Source: an uncultured Collinsella sp. (GTDB lineage Bacteria; Actinomycetota; Coriobacteriia; Coriobacteriales; Coriobacteriaceae). Taken from it: a stretch of DNA of 38,708 bases. The notes under the pieces were generated by a model. The model saw nothing but the letters and a program-made list of their open reading frames with translations, ran no database searches and was not told the origin of the DNA. The stretch is from positions 1 through 38,708 of the forward strand of contig CAAELZ010000010.1 in NCBI GenBank assembly GCA_900756945.1, written 5' to 3'. The position numbers and the translations under genes were made by a program. This document shows, piece by piece, positions 1-8,177 of the stretch. How positions within the stretch are numbered: position 1 is the first letter of the stretch; every line of letters starts with the position of its first letter.

Positions 1-113
1 AGCACTTAATGTGCTTTCCGTCTTGCGCAGGACTGTAGAGCAGCAAACTTAACCCCCGCCCTCAGCCCCGGAAGCCCTCCCGGATGGCCCCAAAAAATTT
101 TTCAAAAAAGTTG

Positions 114-143
114 TTGCGCGCCGGACAGACTTCTGTGTATACT
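114..143 (+). promoter_or_regulatory. Probable promoter of tRNA-Asp
   Basis: TTGCGC at 114-119 and TATACT at 138-143 are separated by 18 bases. The -10 box is close to consensus and lies about 46 bases before the mature tRNA. The -35 box is weak. The assignment rests on pattern and position only. Confidence 0.5.
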
Positions 144-189
144 AATCCCCGCAGCGCACGCGAGCGGAAACAAACGCGAACGCCTGCCT

Positions 190-267
<78 letters not shown>

Positions 268-276
268 ACGCAATTA

Positions 277-304
277 AAGCCACGTCTTCGGACGTGGCTT
301 TTTG
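277..304 (+). terminator. Intrinsic terminator after tRNA-Asp
   Basis: A perfect 10-bp stem (277-286 with 291-300) closes a TTCG tetraloop and runs into a run of T (299-303). It ends the tRNA-Asp transcript. Confidence 0.9.
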
Positions 305-625
305 CGTTTGATGCACTTTGTTTCGATAGAACGATCGCCCTGGTGCATCTTCGCCCAGAATCCCCGCGCCTTCGGGAACGCAAGTAAAATCGAATAAGTA
401 TATCTGTCTGAACAACAGCTTTGTTGCGCAACACCTGTTCAACGAGACAGGGGGTTAGGTTATACTAAATCGCACTGTAGGCCGCATCTGATGCATTTCG
501 CTCCAAGCGCGGCCCTCAGTGGATATCCGATTTACCATTTGGATGTCCTGCGGTCATTTAGCGTCTCGACACAAGCTCGGCCCCGGAGCTCGTTCGAGCT
601 GTTCGTATTCCTTGAAAGGGGAAAA
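305..625. other. Intergenic stretch before the Rrf2 gene
   Basis: No RNA or protein gene is seen here. The stretch holds a promoter-like element (438-466) and then about 160 bases before the chosen TTG start at 626. An ATG at 491 is in frame with the regulator and would add 45 residues. Those residues do not look like an Rrf2 N-terminus and that ATG has no good ribosome binding site, so this part is read as untranslated leader. Confidence 0.5.
438..466 (+). promoter_or_regulatory. Probable promoter of the Rrf2-glycosylase operon
   Basis: TTCAAC (438-443) and TATACT (461-466) are separated by 17 bases. The -10 box is good and the -35 box moderate. No clear Rrf2-type palindrome was recognised around it. 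Confidence 0.45.
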
Positions 626-1111
626 TTGGACATATCGAGGAAGACTGATTACGCCCTTCGTATGTTGGCGATGCTTGCCGAGGATCCGGAGCGTTTGCTT
701 TCTGTTCGCACCGCTGCCGAAGAGGTCAATGTCCCGTATTCGTTTGCCCGCTCGATTCAGCACGGTTTGGTCCAGGCCGGTATTGTGGAGAGCCTGCGTG
801 GCGTCCACGGTGGCATGCGTCTCAAGGTCAGTCCGGACGACGTTACCATTCGTCAGGTCGTCGAGGCCGTTCAGGGCCCTATGGTTATGAATGATTGCAC
901 CGCATCCGATGGCGACTGTGCGCGCATGGGCACGTGCTGCTATCATCCCCTGTGGGCCGGAGCCCAGGCGTTGATGCGCGATTACCTCGATTCCGTTTCG
1001 CTCGGCGACATCGTCGCTCACCGCCAGTTCCCGGCCGTCGATCCCAAGTTCGCCGACCGCGAAGCGTTTCCCGAGTACGCCACCTGCGCGTGCGCTTGCC
1101 GGGAGGAATAG
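626..1111 (+). CDS. Rrf2-family Fe-S transcriptional regulator
   Basis: The product is a 161-residue Rrf2-family winged-helix repressor, the family of IscR and NsrR. The N-terminus, (M)DISRKTDYALRML, is the typical family start. The helix-turn-helix covers roughly residues 25-60, and the wing carries RGVHGGMRL. Four cysteines at 91, 98, 104 and 105 give a C-x6-C-x5-C pattern that matches the cluster-binding loop of IscR/NsrR, so an Fe-S cofactor sensing NO, O2 or iron status is likely. The C-terminus has three more cysteines (CACAC). I chose the TTG at 626 because AAAGGGG lies five bases upstream and the family start matches. An upstream in-frame ATG at 491 is less convincing. A MutY-like glycosylase follows after 21 bases, so the two are probably co-transcribed. 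The exact signal cannot be told from sequence. Confidence 0.88.
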   Translation: MDISRKTDYALRMLAMLAEDPERLLSVRTAAEEVNVPYSFARSIQHGLVQAGIVESLRGVHGGMRLKVSPDDVTIRQVVEAVQGPMVMNDCTASDGDCARMGTCCYHPLWAGAQALMRDYLDSVSLGDIVAHRQFPAVDPKFADREAFPEYATCACACREE

Positions 1112-1132
1112 CGCCGCATAAGGAGCATAGCC

Positions 1133-2038
1133 ATGATTCAGGACCCCTTTCGTTCGATGATTCGTTCGGAAGGGGTTCTGCGTTATCGCGACCTTCCGTG
1201 GCGCCGCACGCGCGATCCGTACATCATTTGGCTTTCTGAGGTCATGCTGCAGCAAACACAGGTGCCACGCGTGGAGACGCGTATGCCGGCGTGGCTCGAT
1301 CGCTTTCCGACCGTGCAGGCGCTTGCCCAGGCCGCGCCTTCCGATGTTTTGGACGTTTGGCAGGGAATGGGCTACAACCGACGCGCTCTGGCGCTTCACG
1401 GGGCCGCTCAACGGGTCGTAGAGGATTGGGGCGGGGAGTTTCCGCACGAGACGCGTGACTTGGTCGCTCTGCCTGGTATTGGCCCGGCAACGGCGCAAGG
1501 TATCCGGTCGTTTGCGTTTGACCTTCCAGGCGTGTATCTGGAGACCAACGTGCGCACGGTCTTTCTGCATCACTTCTTTCCCGATGTACCGGCTGTTCCC
1601 GACCGCGAGCTGGTGCCGCTGATTCAGGCGGCCTGTCCGGCGGTCCCCGGTGCGGCGACCGACGAGATCGCTCCCTTTGCCGTGCCGCTCGATGATGCCG
1701 ATACGCCGCGCGCGTGGTATTACGCGTTGCTGGATTACGGCGCATATCTAAAAAAGACGTTGCCCAATCCGTCCAGGCGCTCGGCGGGCTATAGCCGTCA
1801 ATCAAAGTTTGAGGGCTCACGTCGCCAAAAGCGCGCGCATATCGTGCGCATGTTGCTGGCAGCGCGCGATGGCCAGCCGGCGGGGATTACGCTTGCTGAT
1901 GCCGTGGTGGGCGTTAACGAGATGGAAGCGGCGGCTGGGCGTGGACCGGTCGAGCGCGAGCTTGTCGCGGGCATTCTGGCCGACCTGGAGCGTGAGGGCT
2001 TTTGCCGAGCCGAGGGCGATCGCTGGCTGAGCATCTAG
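1133..2038 (+). CDS. MutY-like A/G-specific DNA glycosylase lacking the Fe-S cluster
   Basis: This 301-residue HhH-GPD protein belongs to the MutY branch, which removes adenine mispaired with 8-oxoguanine or G. Residues 31-44 (IIWLSEVMLQQTQV) match the MutY active-site helix, with E36 as the catalytic acid. The helix-hairpin-helix is at 113-125 (LPGIGPATAQGIR). Two features are odd. The position of the second catalytic residue reads LETNVRTV, so Glu137 replaces the usual Asp. The four-cysteine cluster loop and the C-terminal NUDIX-like domain of classical MutY are missing. In their place is a basic stretch, NPSRRSAGYSRQSKFEGS, that I recall from a cluster-less MutY-like subfamily. The start ATG has AGGAG seven bases upstream. 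The gene sits 21 bases after the Rrf2 regulator, which suggests stress-linked control. Confidence 0.85.
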   Translation: MIQDPFRSMIRSEGVLRYRDLPWRRTRDPYIIWLSEVMLQQTQVPRVETRMPAWLDRFPTVQALAQAAPSDVLDVWQGMGYNRRALALHGAAQRVVEDWGGEFPHETRDLVALPGIGPATAQGIRSFAFDLPGVYLETNVRTVFLHHFFPDVPAVPDRELVPLIQAACPAVPGAATDEIAPFAVPLDDADTPRAWYYALLDYGAYLKKTLPNPSRRSAGYSRQSKFEGSRRQKRAHIVRMLLAARDGQPAGITLADAVVGVNEMEAAAGRGPVERELVAGILADLEREGFCRAEGDRWLSI

Positions 2039-2152
2039 CCCGTGCAAATCTGAAGAACAGGATTGTAAGGTTTAGATTTCCGGCATGAGGGCATCCTAAA
2101 GACGAGGCCGCTCGAAGCCTACGGGCGGCATGCGTTGAAGGGAAGTACACCT

Positions 2153-2692
2153 ATGGATTTTGAGAATTCCCAAACCAAGAAGAACCTCGAGACCGCTTTT
2201 GCCGGTGAGTCCCAGGCACACACCAAGTATCGCTACTATGCCTCCAAGGCAAAGAAGGACGGCTACGTTCAGATCTCGAACATCTTTGCCGAGACGGCTG
2301 GCAACGAGTCCGAGCACGCCAAACTGTGGTTTAAGTATCTGCACGATGGCGCCGTCCCCGATACCCTGGACAATCTGCGCGATGCCGCCGCGGGTGAGAA
2401 CTACGAGTGGACCACGATGTACGACGAGTTTGCCAAGACCGCCGAGGAAGAGGGCTTTGCCGAGATTGCCGCAAAGTTCCGTGGTGTTGCCGCCGTCGAG
2501 AAGGCCCACGAGGAGCGCTACAACAAGCTCGTCGAGCGCATCGAGTCGGGCGAGGTGTTTGAGCGTGAGGGCGTAAAGGTGTGGAAGTGCCTGAACTGCG
2601 GGCACCTGCATGTGGGTGCCGAGGCGCCTGAGGTGTGCCCGGTGTGCAACCACCCCAAGGCGTACTTTGAGGAGCAGGTGGTGAACTACTAG
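2153..2692 (+). CDS. rbr: Rubrerythrin
   Basis: The product is a 179-residue rubrerythrin, a cytoplasmic non-haem iron peroxidase that reduces H2O2 in anaerobes. The N-terminal ferritin-like domain (about 1-140) carries the di-iron ligands in AGESQAHTKYRYYA, NESEHAKLW and VEKAHEERY. The C-terminal rubredoxin-like domain has CLNC and CPVC knuckles for the mononuclear iron. The length is normal for the family. I start at the ATG at 2153, which follows AAGGGAAG. An in-frame TTG at 2135 would add six residues and is less likely. It lies 114 bases after the glycosylase and is followed by a very long inverted repeat and a separate terminator, so it is probably its own unit. Confidence 0.95.
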   Translation: MDFENSQTKKNLETAFAGESQAHTKYRYYASKAKKDGYVQISNIFAETAGNESEHAKLWFKYLHDGAVPDTLDNLRDAAAGENYEWTTMYDEFAKTAEEEGFAEIAAKFRGVAAVEKAHEERYNKLVERIESGEVFEREGVKVWKCLNCGHLHVGAEAPEVCPVCNHPKAYFEEQVVNY

Positions 2693-2713
2693 CGCGTGAC
2701 GCTAGCGTGAGCT

Positions 2714-2799
2714 GGGCCGGGAGGGCCGGACTACCTTCCCTCCTCGCTCACGGCTTCGCAGGGTCGCGTTGAGGGAAGGTAATCCGGCCCTCCCGGCCC
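2714..2799. repeat. Long near-perfect inverted repeat (29-base arms)
   Basis: The left arm 2714-2742 and right arm 2771-2799 are reverse complements with a single mismatch and a 28-base loop. It begins just after the rubrerythrin stop codon. The hairpin is much longer than a normal terminator and has no real T run after it (GCTTTGGG), so it may act as a 3' end stabiliser or be a repeated intergenic element. Confidence 0.85.
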
Positions 2800-2849
2800 G
2801 CTTTGGGTCGTCGCGTGCTCGTTACAGAAAAGCTGATATTAAAGATTGT

Positions 2850-2879
2850 GTGCCGCCCCTTTTTGGGGCGGCACGTTTT
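2850..2879 (+). terminator. Intrinsic terminator
   Basis: GTGCCGCCCC (2850-2859) and GGGGCGGCAC (2865-2874) form a perfect 10-bp stem around TTTTT, followed by GTTTTG. It is probably the transcription end of the rubrerythrin unit. Confidence 0.85.
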
Positions 2880-3132
2880 GTGTGGGGTCTCGGTCTCCAC
2901 AATTTTCGTCAAGCTTTTGGTTAGATTTTGGTTAGTTGGCGGGTTGGCGGAAGGGCAAAAGACCATTCGATAAAAAAGCTCAGAGAAAGTGCTGGTAGGG
3001 GAGTTGTTGAGGTTTTCGACAGCTTTTGTCAACAAGAAACTTTGCGGCTATTGCTACGGATTGCGTTGTCGCGGTCATGGCGGTGCGGGATGCTGGGCGT
3101 AAGCGTCGAATGCTCCGATTTTGGAGGCCAGC
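2880..3132. other. Intergenic region with 11-base iterated motif
   Basis: No gene is convincing here. GTCAAGC is followed by two copies of TTTTGGTTAG at an 11-base period (about 2911-2934) and then a decayed third copy. Closely similar iterations, also preceded by GTCAAGC, lie upstream of the AbiEi-like gene at 32727-32766. This may be the regulatory region of the small membrane protein at 3133. Confidence 0.5.
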
Positions 3133-3567
3133 ATGGATTTGTTTCTTGAGACTCCGCAGCAACAAGCTGAGCGCATGCTGCGTCAGCAGCAACGACTCAT
3201 GGAGATGCAAATGCAAGGGGCGGCAGTCCAGCCCTTTGCGCAAAATGTCGTGCCCGCTGCTGTACCTGCAGCTGTGCCCGGGTGTGAATCGGCACCAGAG
3301 GCCTATTCCGTACAGCAAGATTCATATGCGCAGGAGCTCGCGTTCGACAAGCGTCGTGCGCGTCGTCGCCGCGTGGGCCAGCGCCTGCGCACCTTGGCGA
3401 TGATCGTGCTCATCCCGCTGGGGCTTGCGGCCATCTTTCTGGCGTCGTATGCCCTCACGTGCATCCTCAACGGCGCATCGCCCAACGAGGTGCTCCAGCA
3501 TCTAGCGGCCCTAGGCCAGCGCTTAGGTGACGTCATAACAACCATCCGCGCCGGCTGGGAGAGTTAG
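3133..3567 (+). CDS. Small single-span membrane protein of unknown function
   Basis: The product has 144 residues and I do not recognise a family. The first 45 residues are rich in Gln and Met and are probably coiled or disordered (repeated QQQ). A cluster of Arg and Lys at about 76-89 (DKRRARRRRVGQRLR) comes just before one hydrophobic segment at about 90-115, which should cross the membrane with the basic N-terminal part inside. A short amphipathic tail follows. The start ATG has GGAGG five bases upstream. An in-frame TTG at 3121 overlaps the ribosome binding site and is rejected. There is no operon partner. The region upstream carries the 11-base iterated motif described separately. Confidence 0.6.
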   Translation: MDLFLETPQQQAERMLRQQQRLMEMQMQGAAVQPFAQNVVPAAVPAAVPGCESAPEAYSVQQDSYAQELAFDKRRARRRRVGQRLRTLAMIVLIPLGLAAIFLASYALTCILNGASPNEVLQHLAALGQRLGDVITTIRAGWES

Positions 3568-3690
3568 CGTTTGTCACATTAGGACTTCTAGGGTGTAGGG
3601 ATTCTCGCCACGAGTAGGATTCTTGCATCCTGTGGGTCCTGTCGTGCGACTGAATAGTATTATTGAAGATGAATAATAATAGGATTTGCT

Positions 3691-4221
3691 ATGTATAAGC
3701 AGGATTTAGAGCAGACTCTTTTGGATATTGACGAAGAGGCGGAGCTGGAAATAGGTCCAAGAGACGATAGGCCGAGCGTTGTATTGGTGGGAGGAAGCGC
3801 CTTCATGCTAAACGATGTGACGAATCGGTCGGTTACACATGACATTGATGTGTTTGAGGCAGACAGGTGCCTCCGCGAGATCATAGCTCGATACCCCGAG
3901 GTGAATGGCATGGTAGTGGCATATTGCAACCAGATGCCATTCAATTACGAAGATCGACTGATCCCATTGGAGATCGGGGCGCATTTTATCAGGTACTTTA
4001 CGCCATCTTTGGAGGATCTGGCGGTGATGAAGCTTTATGCCTATCGTCCGAACGACATCGTCGACCTCCATAGTCGAACATTTATCGACCGACTTGATTG
4101 GGATCTGCTCGAGCGGCTTATATTCGATGAAGGAGAGGCGTTGGCCTCGTCGCCTTCAGAGCGGAGTTATCAAGAGATGGTCTGTGCATACAGGCAATAC
4201 AAAAAGGAGGTGCTCGATTGA
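3691..4221 (+). CDS. Nucleotidyltransferase-fold protein (DUF6036-like), possible toxin
   Basis: The product has 176 residues. VVLVGGSAFMLND followed by THDIDVF has the layout of the nucleotidyltransferase active site (GGS, then a D-x-D pair), and DLAVMKLYAYRPNDIVDL resembles the distal helix of DUF6036/AbiEii-like proteins. Such proteins commonly pair with a DNA-binding partner in toxin-antitoxin or defence modules. The downstream gene overlaps it by four bases and encodes an HTH protein, which fits. AGGA lies six bases before the ATG. Codon use differs from the neighbours (more AGG, AGA and ATA), and local GC is lower, which suggests acquisition by transfer. Which of the two proteins is toxic, if either, is inference. 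Confidence 0.65.
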   Translation: MYKQDLEQTLLDIDEEAELEIGPRDDRPSVVLVGGSAFMLNDVTNRSVTHDIDVFEADRCLREIIARYPEVNGMVVAYCNQMPFNYEDRLIPLEIGAHFIRYFTPSLEDLAVMKLYAYRPNDIVDLHSRTFIDRLDWDLLERLIFDEGEALASSPSERSYQEMVCAYRQYKKEVLD

Positions 4222-4781
4222 ATCTGACTTTTGAGGGATTTTTGAAAGGCTATTGCCGAGAGCTGTCCGGACAGCAGTCGCTGAGTTTTAGGAAGCTTGT
4301 AAAGCAGGCAACAACGGTTGAGCCGCGTGTGGCGGAGCCTCTGTTTTTGCTCGCTTTGGCGCAGGGTAAGGCCGAATACGTTCTGGGTTTATCCGAGGGC
4401 TCGTGGATGGAAGAGGGCTATCGAGGTGTTTTGTCTCTGTATGGCCAAGCGAGTAGCCTGGCATCTCTATGCTCCGAGGATAAGCTCCCCAATCGTTACG
4501 CCAACGTTTGGCGTGCGTATAGAGGGGTGAAAGAAAAGCCAGCGGCCGACAGAAGGGTGAACGCCCTGATGAGAAAGAGAACACTTAAAGCATTGGAGGA
4601 ATCGGGTGTAACGCGCTACGGTCTCTGCCGCGATTTGAATCTGAATAAGGGAAACGTGTACGCATACTTAGCCGGTGATGACTCGAAGGTGAGCAGGAAG
4701 ACAGCGCGTCGCATTATGGAATATGCGGAGGAGAGAAGCACCCAAGAAGGGGCCGGGCGCCCGGTGCGTGTGGCGGGGTAA
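4218..4781 (+). CDS. HTH-domain partner of the nucleotidyltransferase, possible antitoxin
   Basis: The product has 187 residues. It starts at a TTG that overlaps the TGA of the upstream gene (TTGA) behind a strong AAAGGAGGTG, so the pair is translationally coupled. The N-terminal 110 residues are helical and unrecognised. Residues about 117-165 contain a helix-turn-helix of the form RYGLCRDLNLNKGNVYAYLAGD followed by KVSRKTARRIMEYA, like phage-type repressors. A reasonable reading is an autoregulating antitoxin for the upstream nucleotidyltransferase-fold protein. The family was not identified, so the function is inferred from the context and the HTH. Confidence 0.6.
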   Translation: MNLTFEGFLKGYCRELSGQQSLSFRKLVKQATTVEPRVAEPLFLLALAQGKAEYVLGLSEGSWMEEGYRGVLSLYGQASSLASLCSEDKLPNRYANVWRAYRGVKEKPAADRRVNALMRKRTLKALEESGVTRYGLCRDLNLNKGNVYAYLAGDDSKVSRKTARRIMEYAEERSTQEGAGRPVRVAG

Positions 4782-4832
4782 GATTGATCGCGGTTTTGAT
4801 TGATAATCGATTGGGTTTGTTGGGCGGAGTCT

Positions 4833-6188
4833 ATGTCTGCTATTGATATTGTGCTTGTTGTGATCGCCTTGGTGGCGGTGGGGGTTGCTGTGGCTTGCGC
4901 CCTCCAGCTCAAGAGCCTGCGTGCCGAGTTGCGGGAGCGTGGCGACAGTAGCGCGGAAACGCTGGCAGCGCTCGAGCAGGCCAACAGCACGCTCGACACC
5001 CTGAACGTCGCGTTGGCCGAAACCCGCCGCACGGCCAATGCCATCGCGCAGCAGCAGACGACCGACGCCGCCGTAGAGCAGCAGCGCTACCTGACCATTG
5101 CGCGCGAGTTCTCGCAGGCGGGTGACCGTATGGATGACCTGCGCCGCGAGACGGCCCAACAGCTTGGCGCCAACCGCGAAGGCATCGAGCACCGCCTGGA
5201 CAAGGTGCGCGAGACGGTCGATGCCCAGTTGGGCGCCATCCGCAAAGACAACAACGTGCAGCTCGATCAGATGCGTGCGACGGTGGACGAGAAGCTCTCC
5301 CGTACGCTCAACGATCGCCTGTCGGCATCGTTTAAGCAGGTGAGCGACCAGCTCGAGGCCGTGTACAAGGGCCTGGGCGACATGCAGTCTATCGCCACCG
5401 GCGTGGGCGACCTTAAGCGCGTGCTGGGCAACGTCAAAGCGCGTGGCATTTTGGGCGAGGTGCAGCTGGGCGCGATCCTGGCGGACATCCTCACGCCCGA
5501 CCAGTATCTGGAAAACGTCGCCACCAAGCCCGGCGCCTCGGAACGCGTTGAGTTTGCCGTCAAGCTGCCGGTGGACGAGGACGACCCCGTGCTGTTGCCG
5601 ATTGACTCCAAGTTTCCGGGCGACGCGTACGAGCACCTGCTCGACGCGCAGGAGTCGGGCGACGCGGAGGCCGTTGCCGCTGCGCGCAAGGCGCTCGATA
5701 TGATGGTGAAGCGCGAGGCAAAGGACATCTGCGAAAAGTACCTGAGCGTACCCGCGACCACCAACTTTGGCATTATGTTCGTGCCGTTTGAGGGCCTGTA
5801 TGCCGAGGTCGTCAGTCGCCCCGGGCTTATCGAGACCCTGGGCCGCGACTATCACGTCAACGTTGCCGGCCCCAGCACCATGGCCGCCATTCTCAACAGC
5901 CTGCAGATGAGCTACCAGACGTTTAGGCTGCAAAAACGTACCGACGACGTACTGCGCGTGCTCTCCGCCGTCAAGGCCGAGCTGCCGCGTTATCAGGCGG
6001 CGCTGCGCCGCGCCCAGCAGCAGATCGAGACCGCGGGCAAAACGGTCGAGGGCATCATCACCACGCGCACCAACGTCATGGAGCGCAAACTCAAGGACAT
6101 CGACGCGCTGGAAGACGCGCGGGAGGCCGACGCGATTTTGGGCTTGGAGTCCGCAGACCTGCCCGCAGACCAAAAAGACGAGGACTAG
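4833..6188 (+). CDS. rmuC: DNA recombination protein RmuC
   Basis: The product has 451 residues and is RmuC-like, a membrane-anchored protein with a nuclease-related core that limits inversions and recombination at repeats. An N-terminal hydrophobic helix (about 4-26) anchors it. A long coiled coil covers about 27-190. The conserved RmuC core follows (LGNVKARGILGEVQLGAILADILTPDQY, then DSKFPGDAYEHLL and FVPFEGLYAEVV). The acidic C-terminus is short. I chose the ATG at 4833, which follows GGCGGAG. An in-frame upstream ATG at 4800 has no ribosome binding site. A hairpin with TTTT ends the gene. Its neighbourhood includes nth and mfd, also DNA-maintenance genes. Confidence 0.93.
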   Translation: MSAIDIVLVVIALVAVGVAVACALQLKSLRAELRERGDSSAETLAALEQANSTLDTLNVALAETRRTANAIAQQQTTDAAVEQQRYLTIAREFSQAGDRMDDLRRETAQQLGANREGIEHRLDKVRETVDAQLGAIRKDNNVQLDQMRATVDEKLSRTLNDRLSASFKQVSDQLEAVYKGLGDMQSIATGVGDLKRVLGNVKARGILGEVQLGAILADILTPDQYLENVATKPGASERVEFAVKLPVDEDDPVLLPIDSKFPGDAYEHLLDAQESGDAEAVAAARKALDMMVKREAKDICEKYLSVPATTNFGIMFVPFEGLYAEVVSRPGLIETLGRDYHVNVAGPSTMAAILNSLQMSYQTFRLQKRTDDVLRVLSAVKAELPRYQAALRRAQQQIETAGKTVEGIITTRTNVMERKLKDIDALEDAREADAILGLESADLPADQKDED

Positions 6189-6205
6189 CTGCATCTGACG
6201 GCGGG

Positions 6206-6236
6206 GCGCCTGCGCAAGCACGGCGCGGGCGCTTTT
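6206..6236 (+). terminator. Probable terminator of rmuC
   Basis: GCGCCTGCG (6206-6214) pairs with CGCGGGCGC (6224-6232), with one G-U pair, followed by TTTT. It sits 17 bases after the rmuC stop. Confidence 0.65.
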
Positions 6237-6311
6237 CGCATCGCGCTTGCCTGAAGTGCGCTTCAATGTGCAACAATGGCGTTTCGCCCTATCAGATGCG
6301 AAAGGAAGCCC

Positions 6312-8114
6312 ATGTCTCAGAGAAGCACCAGCCCGCTCAGCCGCTCCACCGTGCGCCGCACGTTGCAGCGGTTTTGGGGTGTCACGCGCACGCAGCCGCT
6401 GATTGTCTTTCTCTCGGTGCTCTCGTCGTCGGGCTACATCTTTTTGCTGACGTTTGCCAATACCTATGTGATGGCCCTCATTGTCGACCGCATTCAAGTC
6501 GGTCCCGTGGCGGGTGGCCAGGTGTTTGAGGTCTTCGGCCCCTATATCCTGGCGCTCGTACTCGTTAACCTGGTGGGTCAGATCCTCTCCAAGCTACAGG
6601 ACTACACCGTCTACAAGCTCGAGATTGCGGGCAACTATCACCTGGCGCGTCTGTGCTTCGACACGCTCTCCAACCAATCCATGACATTCCATACCAGCCG
6701 CTTTGGCGGATCGCTTGTGAGCCAGGCAAGCCGTTTTATGAGCGGCTATACGGGTCTGGTGGACGTAACGGTGTATTCGCTCATCCCCACCATCACCTCG
6801 GTCATCTGCACCGTGGCCGCACTCGCCCCGGTGGTGCCGACGTTTACCGTGATCCTGGTGGGCATCATGGTCGTCTACATTGCGTTTGTCTGGCTTATGT
6901 ACAAGCGCATCATGCCGCTTTCGGCCGCGACGTCCGCCGCGCAGAACAAGCTCTCGGGCGTGCTCTCCGACGCGGTCACGAACATCTTGGCCGTCAAGAC
7001 TTGCGGGCGCGAGGACTTTGAACGTGATCTGTTCGATACCGCCGACCGCGCCGCGCGCGACGCCGAGACGGTCTCGATGCACGCCATGATGCAACGCAAC
7101 TTTACGACCTCGGGCCTTATCGTCATCACCATGGCTGTGGTGAGCGTGTTCGTCGCGGGCGGCAACGCGTGGTTTGGCATCTCGGCCGGCACGCTCGTCA
7201 TGATCTTTACCTATACGTACAACCTCACCATGCGCCTGAACTACGTGAGCTCCATGATGCAGCGCATCAACCGCGCGCTGGGCGATGCGGCCGAGATGAC
7301 GCGCGTGCTGGACGAGCCGCGTCTGGTGGCAGACGACGAGAACGCCTCCGAGCTCAAGGTGCGCGAGGGCGCGATTGATTTTGAGCACCTGAGCTTTGCA
7401 TACCGTGATGCCGCGGCGGACGAGAGCGTGTTCGACGACCTGACGCTCCATGTGGCGGCGGGCCAGCGCGTGGGCCTGGTGGGCAAATCGGGCTCGGGCA
7501 AGACGACGCTTACCAAGCTGTTGCTGCGCTTGGACGATGTGCAGGGCGGCCGCGTGCTCGTGGACGGCCAGGACGTCTCGCGCTGTACGCAGCAGAGCCT
7601 GCGCCGTCAGGTGGCCTACGTGCCACAGGAGGCGCTGCTGTTCCACCGCTCCATTCGCGAGAATATCGCCTACGGCCGCCCCGACGCCACCGACGAGCAA
7701 ATTCGTGAGGCGGCGCGCCTGGCCAATGCCCTGGAGTTTATCGACCGCCTGCCCCATGGCTTTGACACCATGGTGGGCGAGCGCGGCGTTAAGCTTTCGG
7801 GCGGCCAGCGCCAGCGCGTGGCCATTGCCCGTGCCATCCTCACCGACGCGCCGATTCTGGTACTCGACGAGGCGACGTCTGCCCTCGATAGCGAGTCCGA
7901 GGCGTTGGTGCAGGAAGCTCTCGAGAACCTGATGCGCGGCCGCACCTCCATTGTGGTGGCGCATCGCCTGTCCACCGTGGCGGCGCTCGACCGCATCGTG
8001 GTGCTGGCGGATGGCGAGATCGTCGAGGACGGCACGCATGTGCAGCTCGTCGAGGCGGGTGGCGAGTACGCGAGTCTGTGGAGCCGTCAGACCGGCGCAT
8101 TCTTGGAGGCGTAA
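6312..8114 (+). CDS. ABC-type exporter half-transporter (permease fused to ATPase)
   Basis: The product has 600 residues. An N-terminal transmembrane domain (about 30-320, six predicted spans) is fused to an ATP-binding domain (about 345-595). The ATPase motifs are complete: Walker A GKSGSGKTT near 391, Q-loop VPQEALLF, signature LSGGQRQRVA near 495, Walker B ILVLDEATSALD near 515 and the switch histidine in VAHRLST near 549. This is the homodimeric multidrug/lipid exporter type (ABCB-like). No partner half-transporter is adjacent, so it probably acts as a homodimer. The start ATG follows AAAGGAAG, and an upstream in-frame ATG at 6276 is rejected. The substrate cannot be told. Confidence 0.9.
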   Translation: MSQRSTSPLSRSTVRRTLQRFWGVTRTQPLIVFLSVLSSSGYIFLLTFANTYVMALIVDRIQVGPVAGGQVFEVFGPYILALVLVNLVGQILSKLQDYTVYKLEIAGNYHLARLCFDTLSNQSMTFHTSRFGGSLVSQASRFMSGYTGLVDVTVYSLIPTITSVICTVAALAPVVPTFTVILVGIMVVYIAFVWLMYKRIMPLSAATSAAQNKLSGVLSDAVTNILAVKTCGREDFERDLFDTADRAARDAETVSMHAMMQRNFTTSGLIVITMAVVSVFVAGGNAWFGISAGTLVMIFTYTYNLTMRLNYVSSMMQRINRALGDAAEMTRVLDEPRLVADDENASELKVREGAIDFEHLSFAYRDAAADESVFDDLTLHVAAGQRVGLVGKSGSGKTTLTKLLLRLDDVQGGRVLVDGQDVSRCTQQSLRRQVAYVPQEALLFHRSIRENIAYGRPDATDEQIREAARLANALEFIDRLPHGFDTMVGERGVKLSGGQRQRVAIARAILTDAPILVLDEATSALDSESEALVQEALENLMRGRTSIVVAHRLSTVAALDRIVVLADGEIVEDGTHVQLVEAGGEYASLWSRQTGAFLEA

Positions 8115-8177
8115 GCGTCTAGGACGTGGGACAATTGTGCCCATAAGTTTATTGTGCCGTTGAGCCGAGGAGTCGTT

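Noticed and set aside
491..625. ATG at 491 as the start of the Rrf2 regulator
   Set aside because: The added 45 residues do not fit the family and no good ribosome binding site precedes it. The TTG at 626 has both.
4668..6497. A long minus-strand open frame opposite rmuC, and similar ones opposite the ABC transporter and mfd
   Set aside because: They have no ribosome binding sites or recognisable domains and coincide with strongly biased third codon positions of the real genes.
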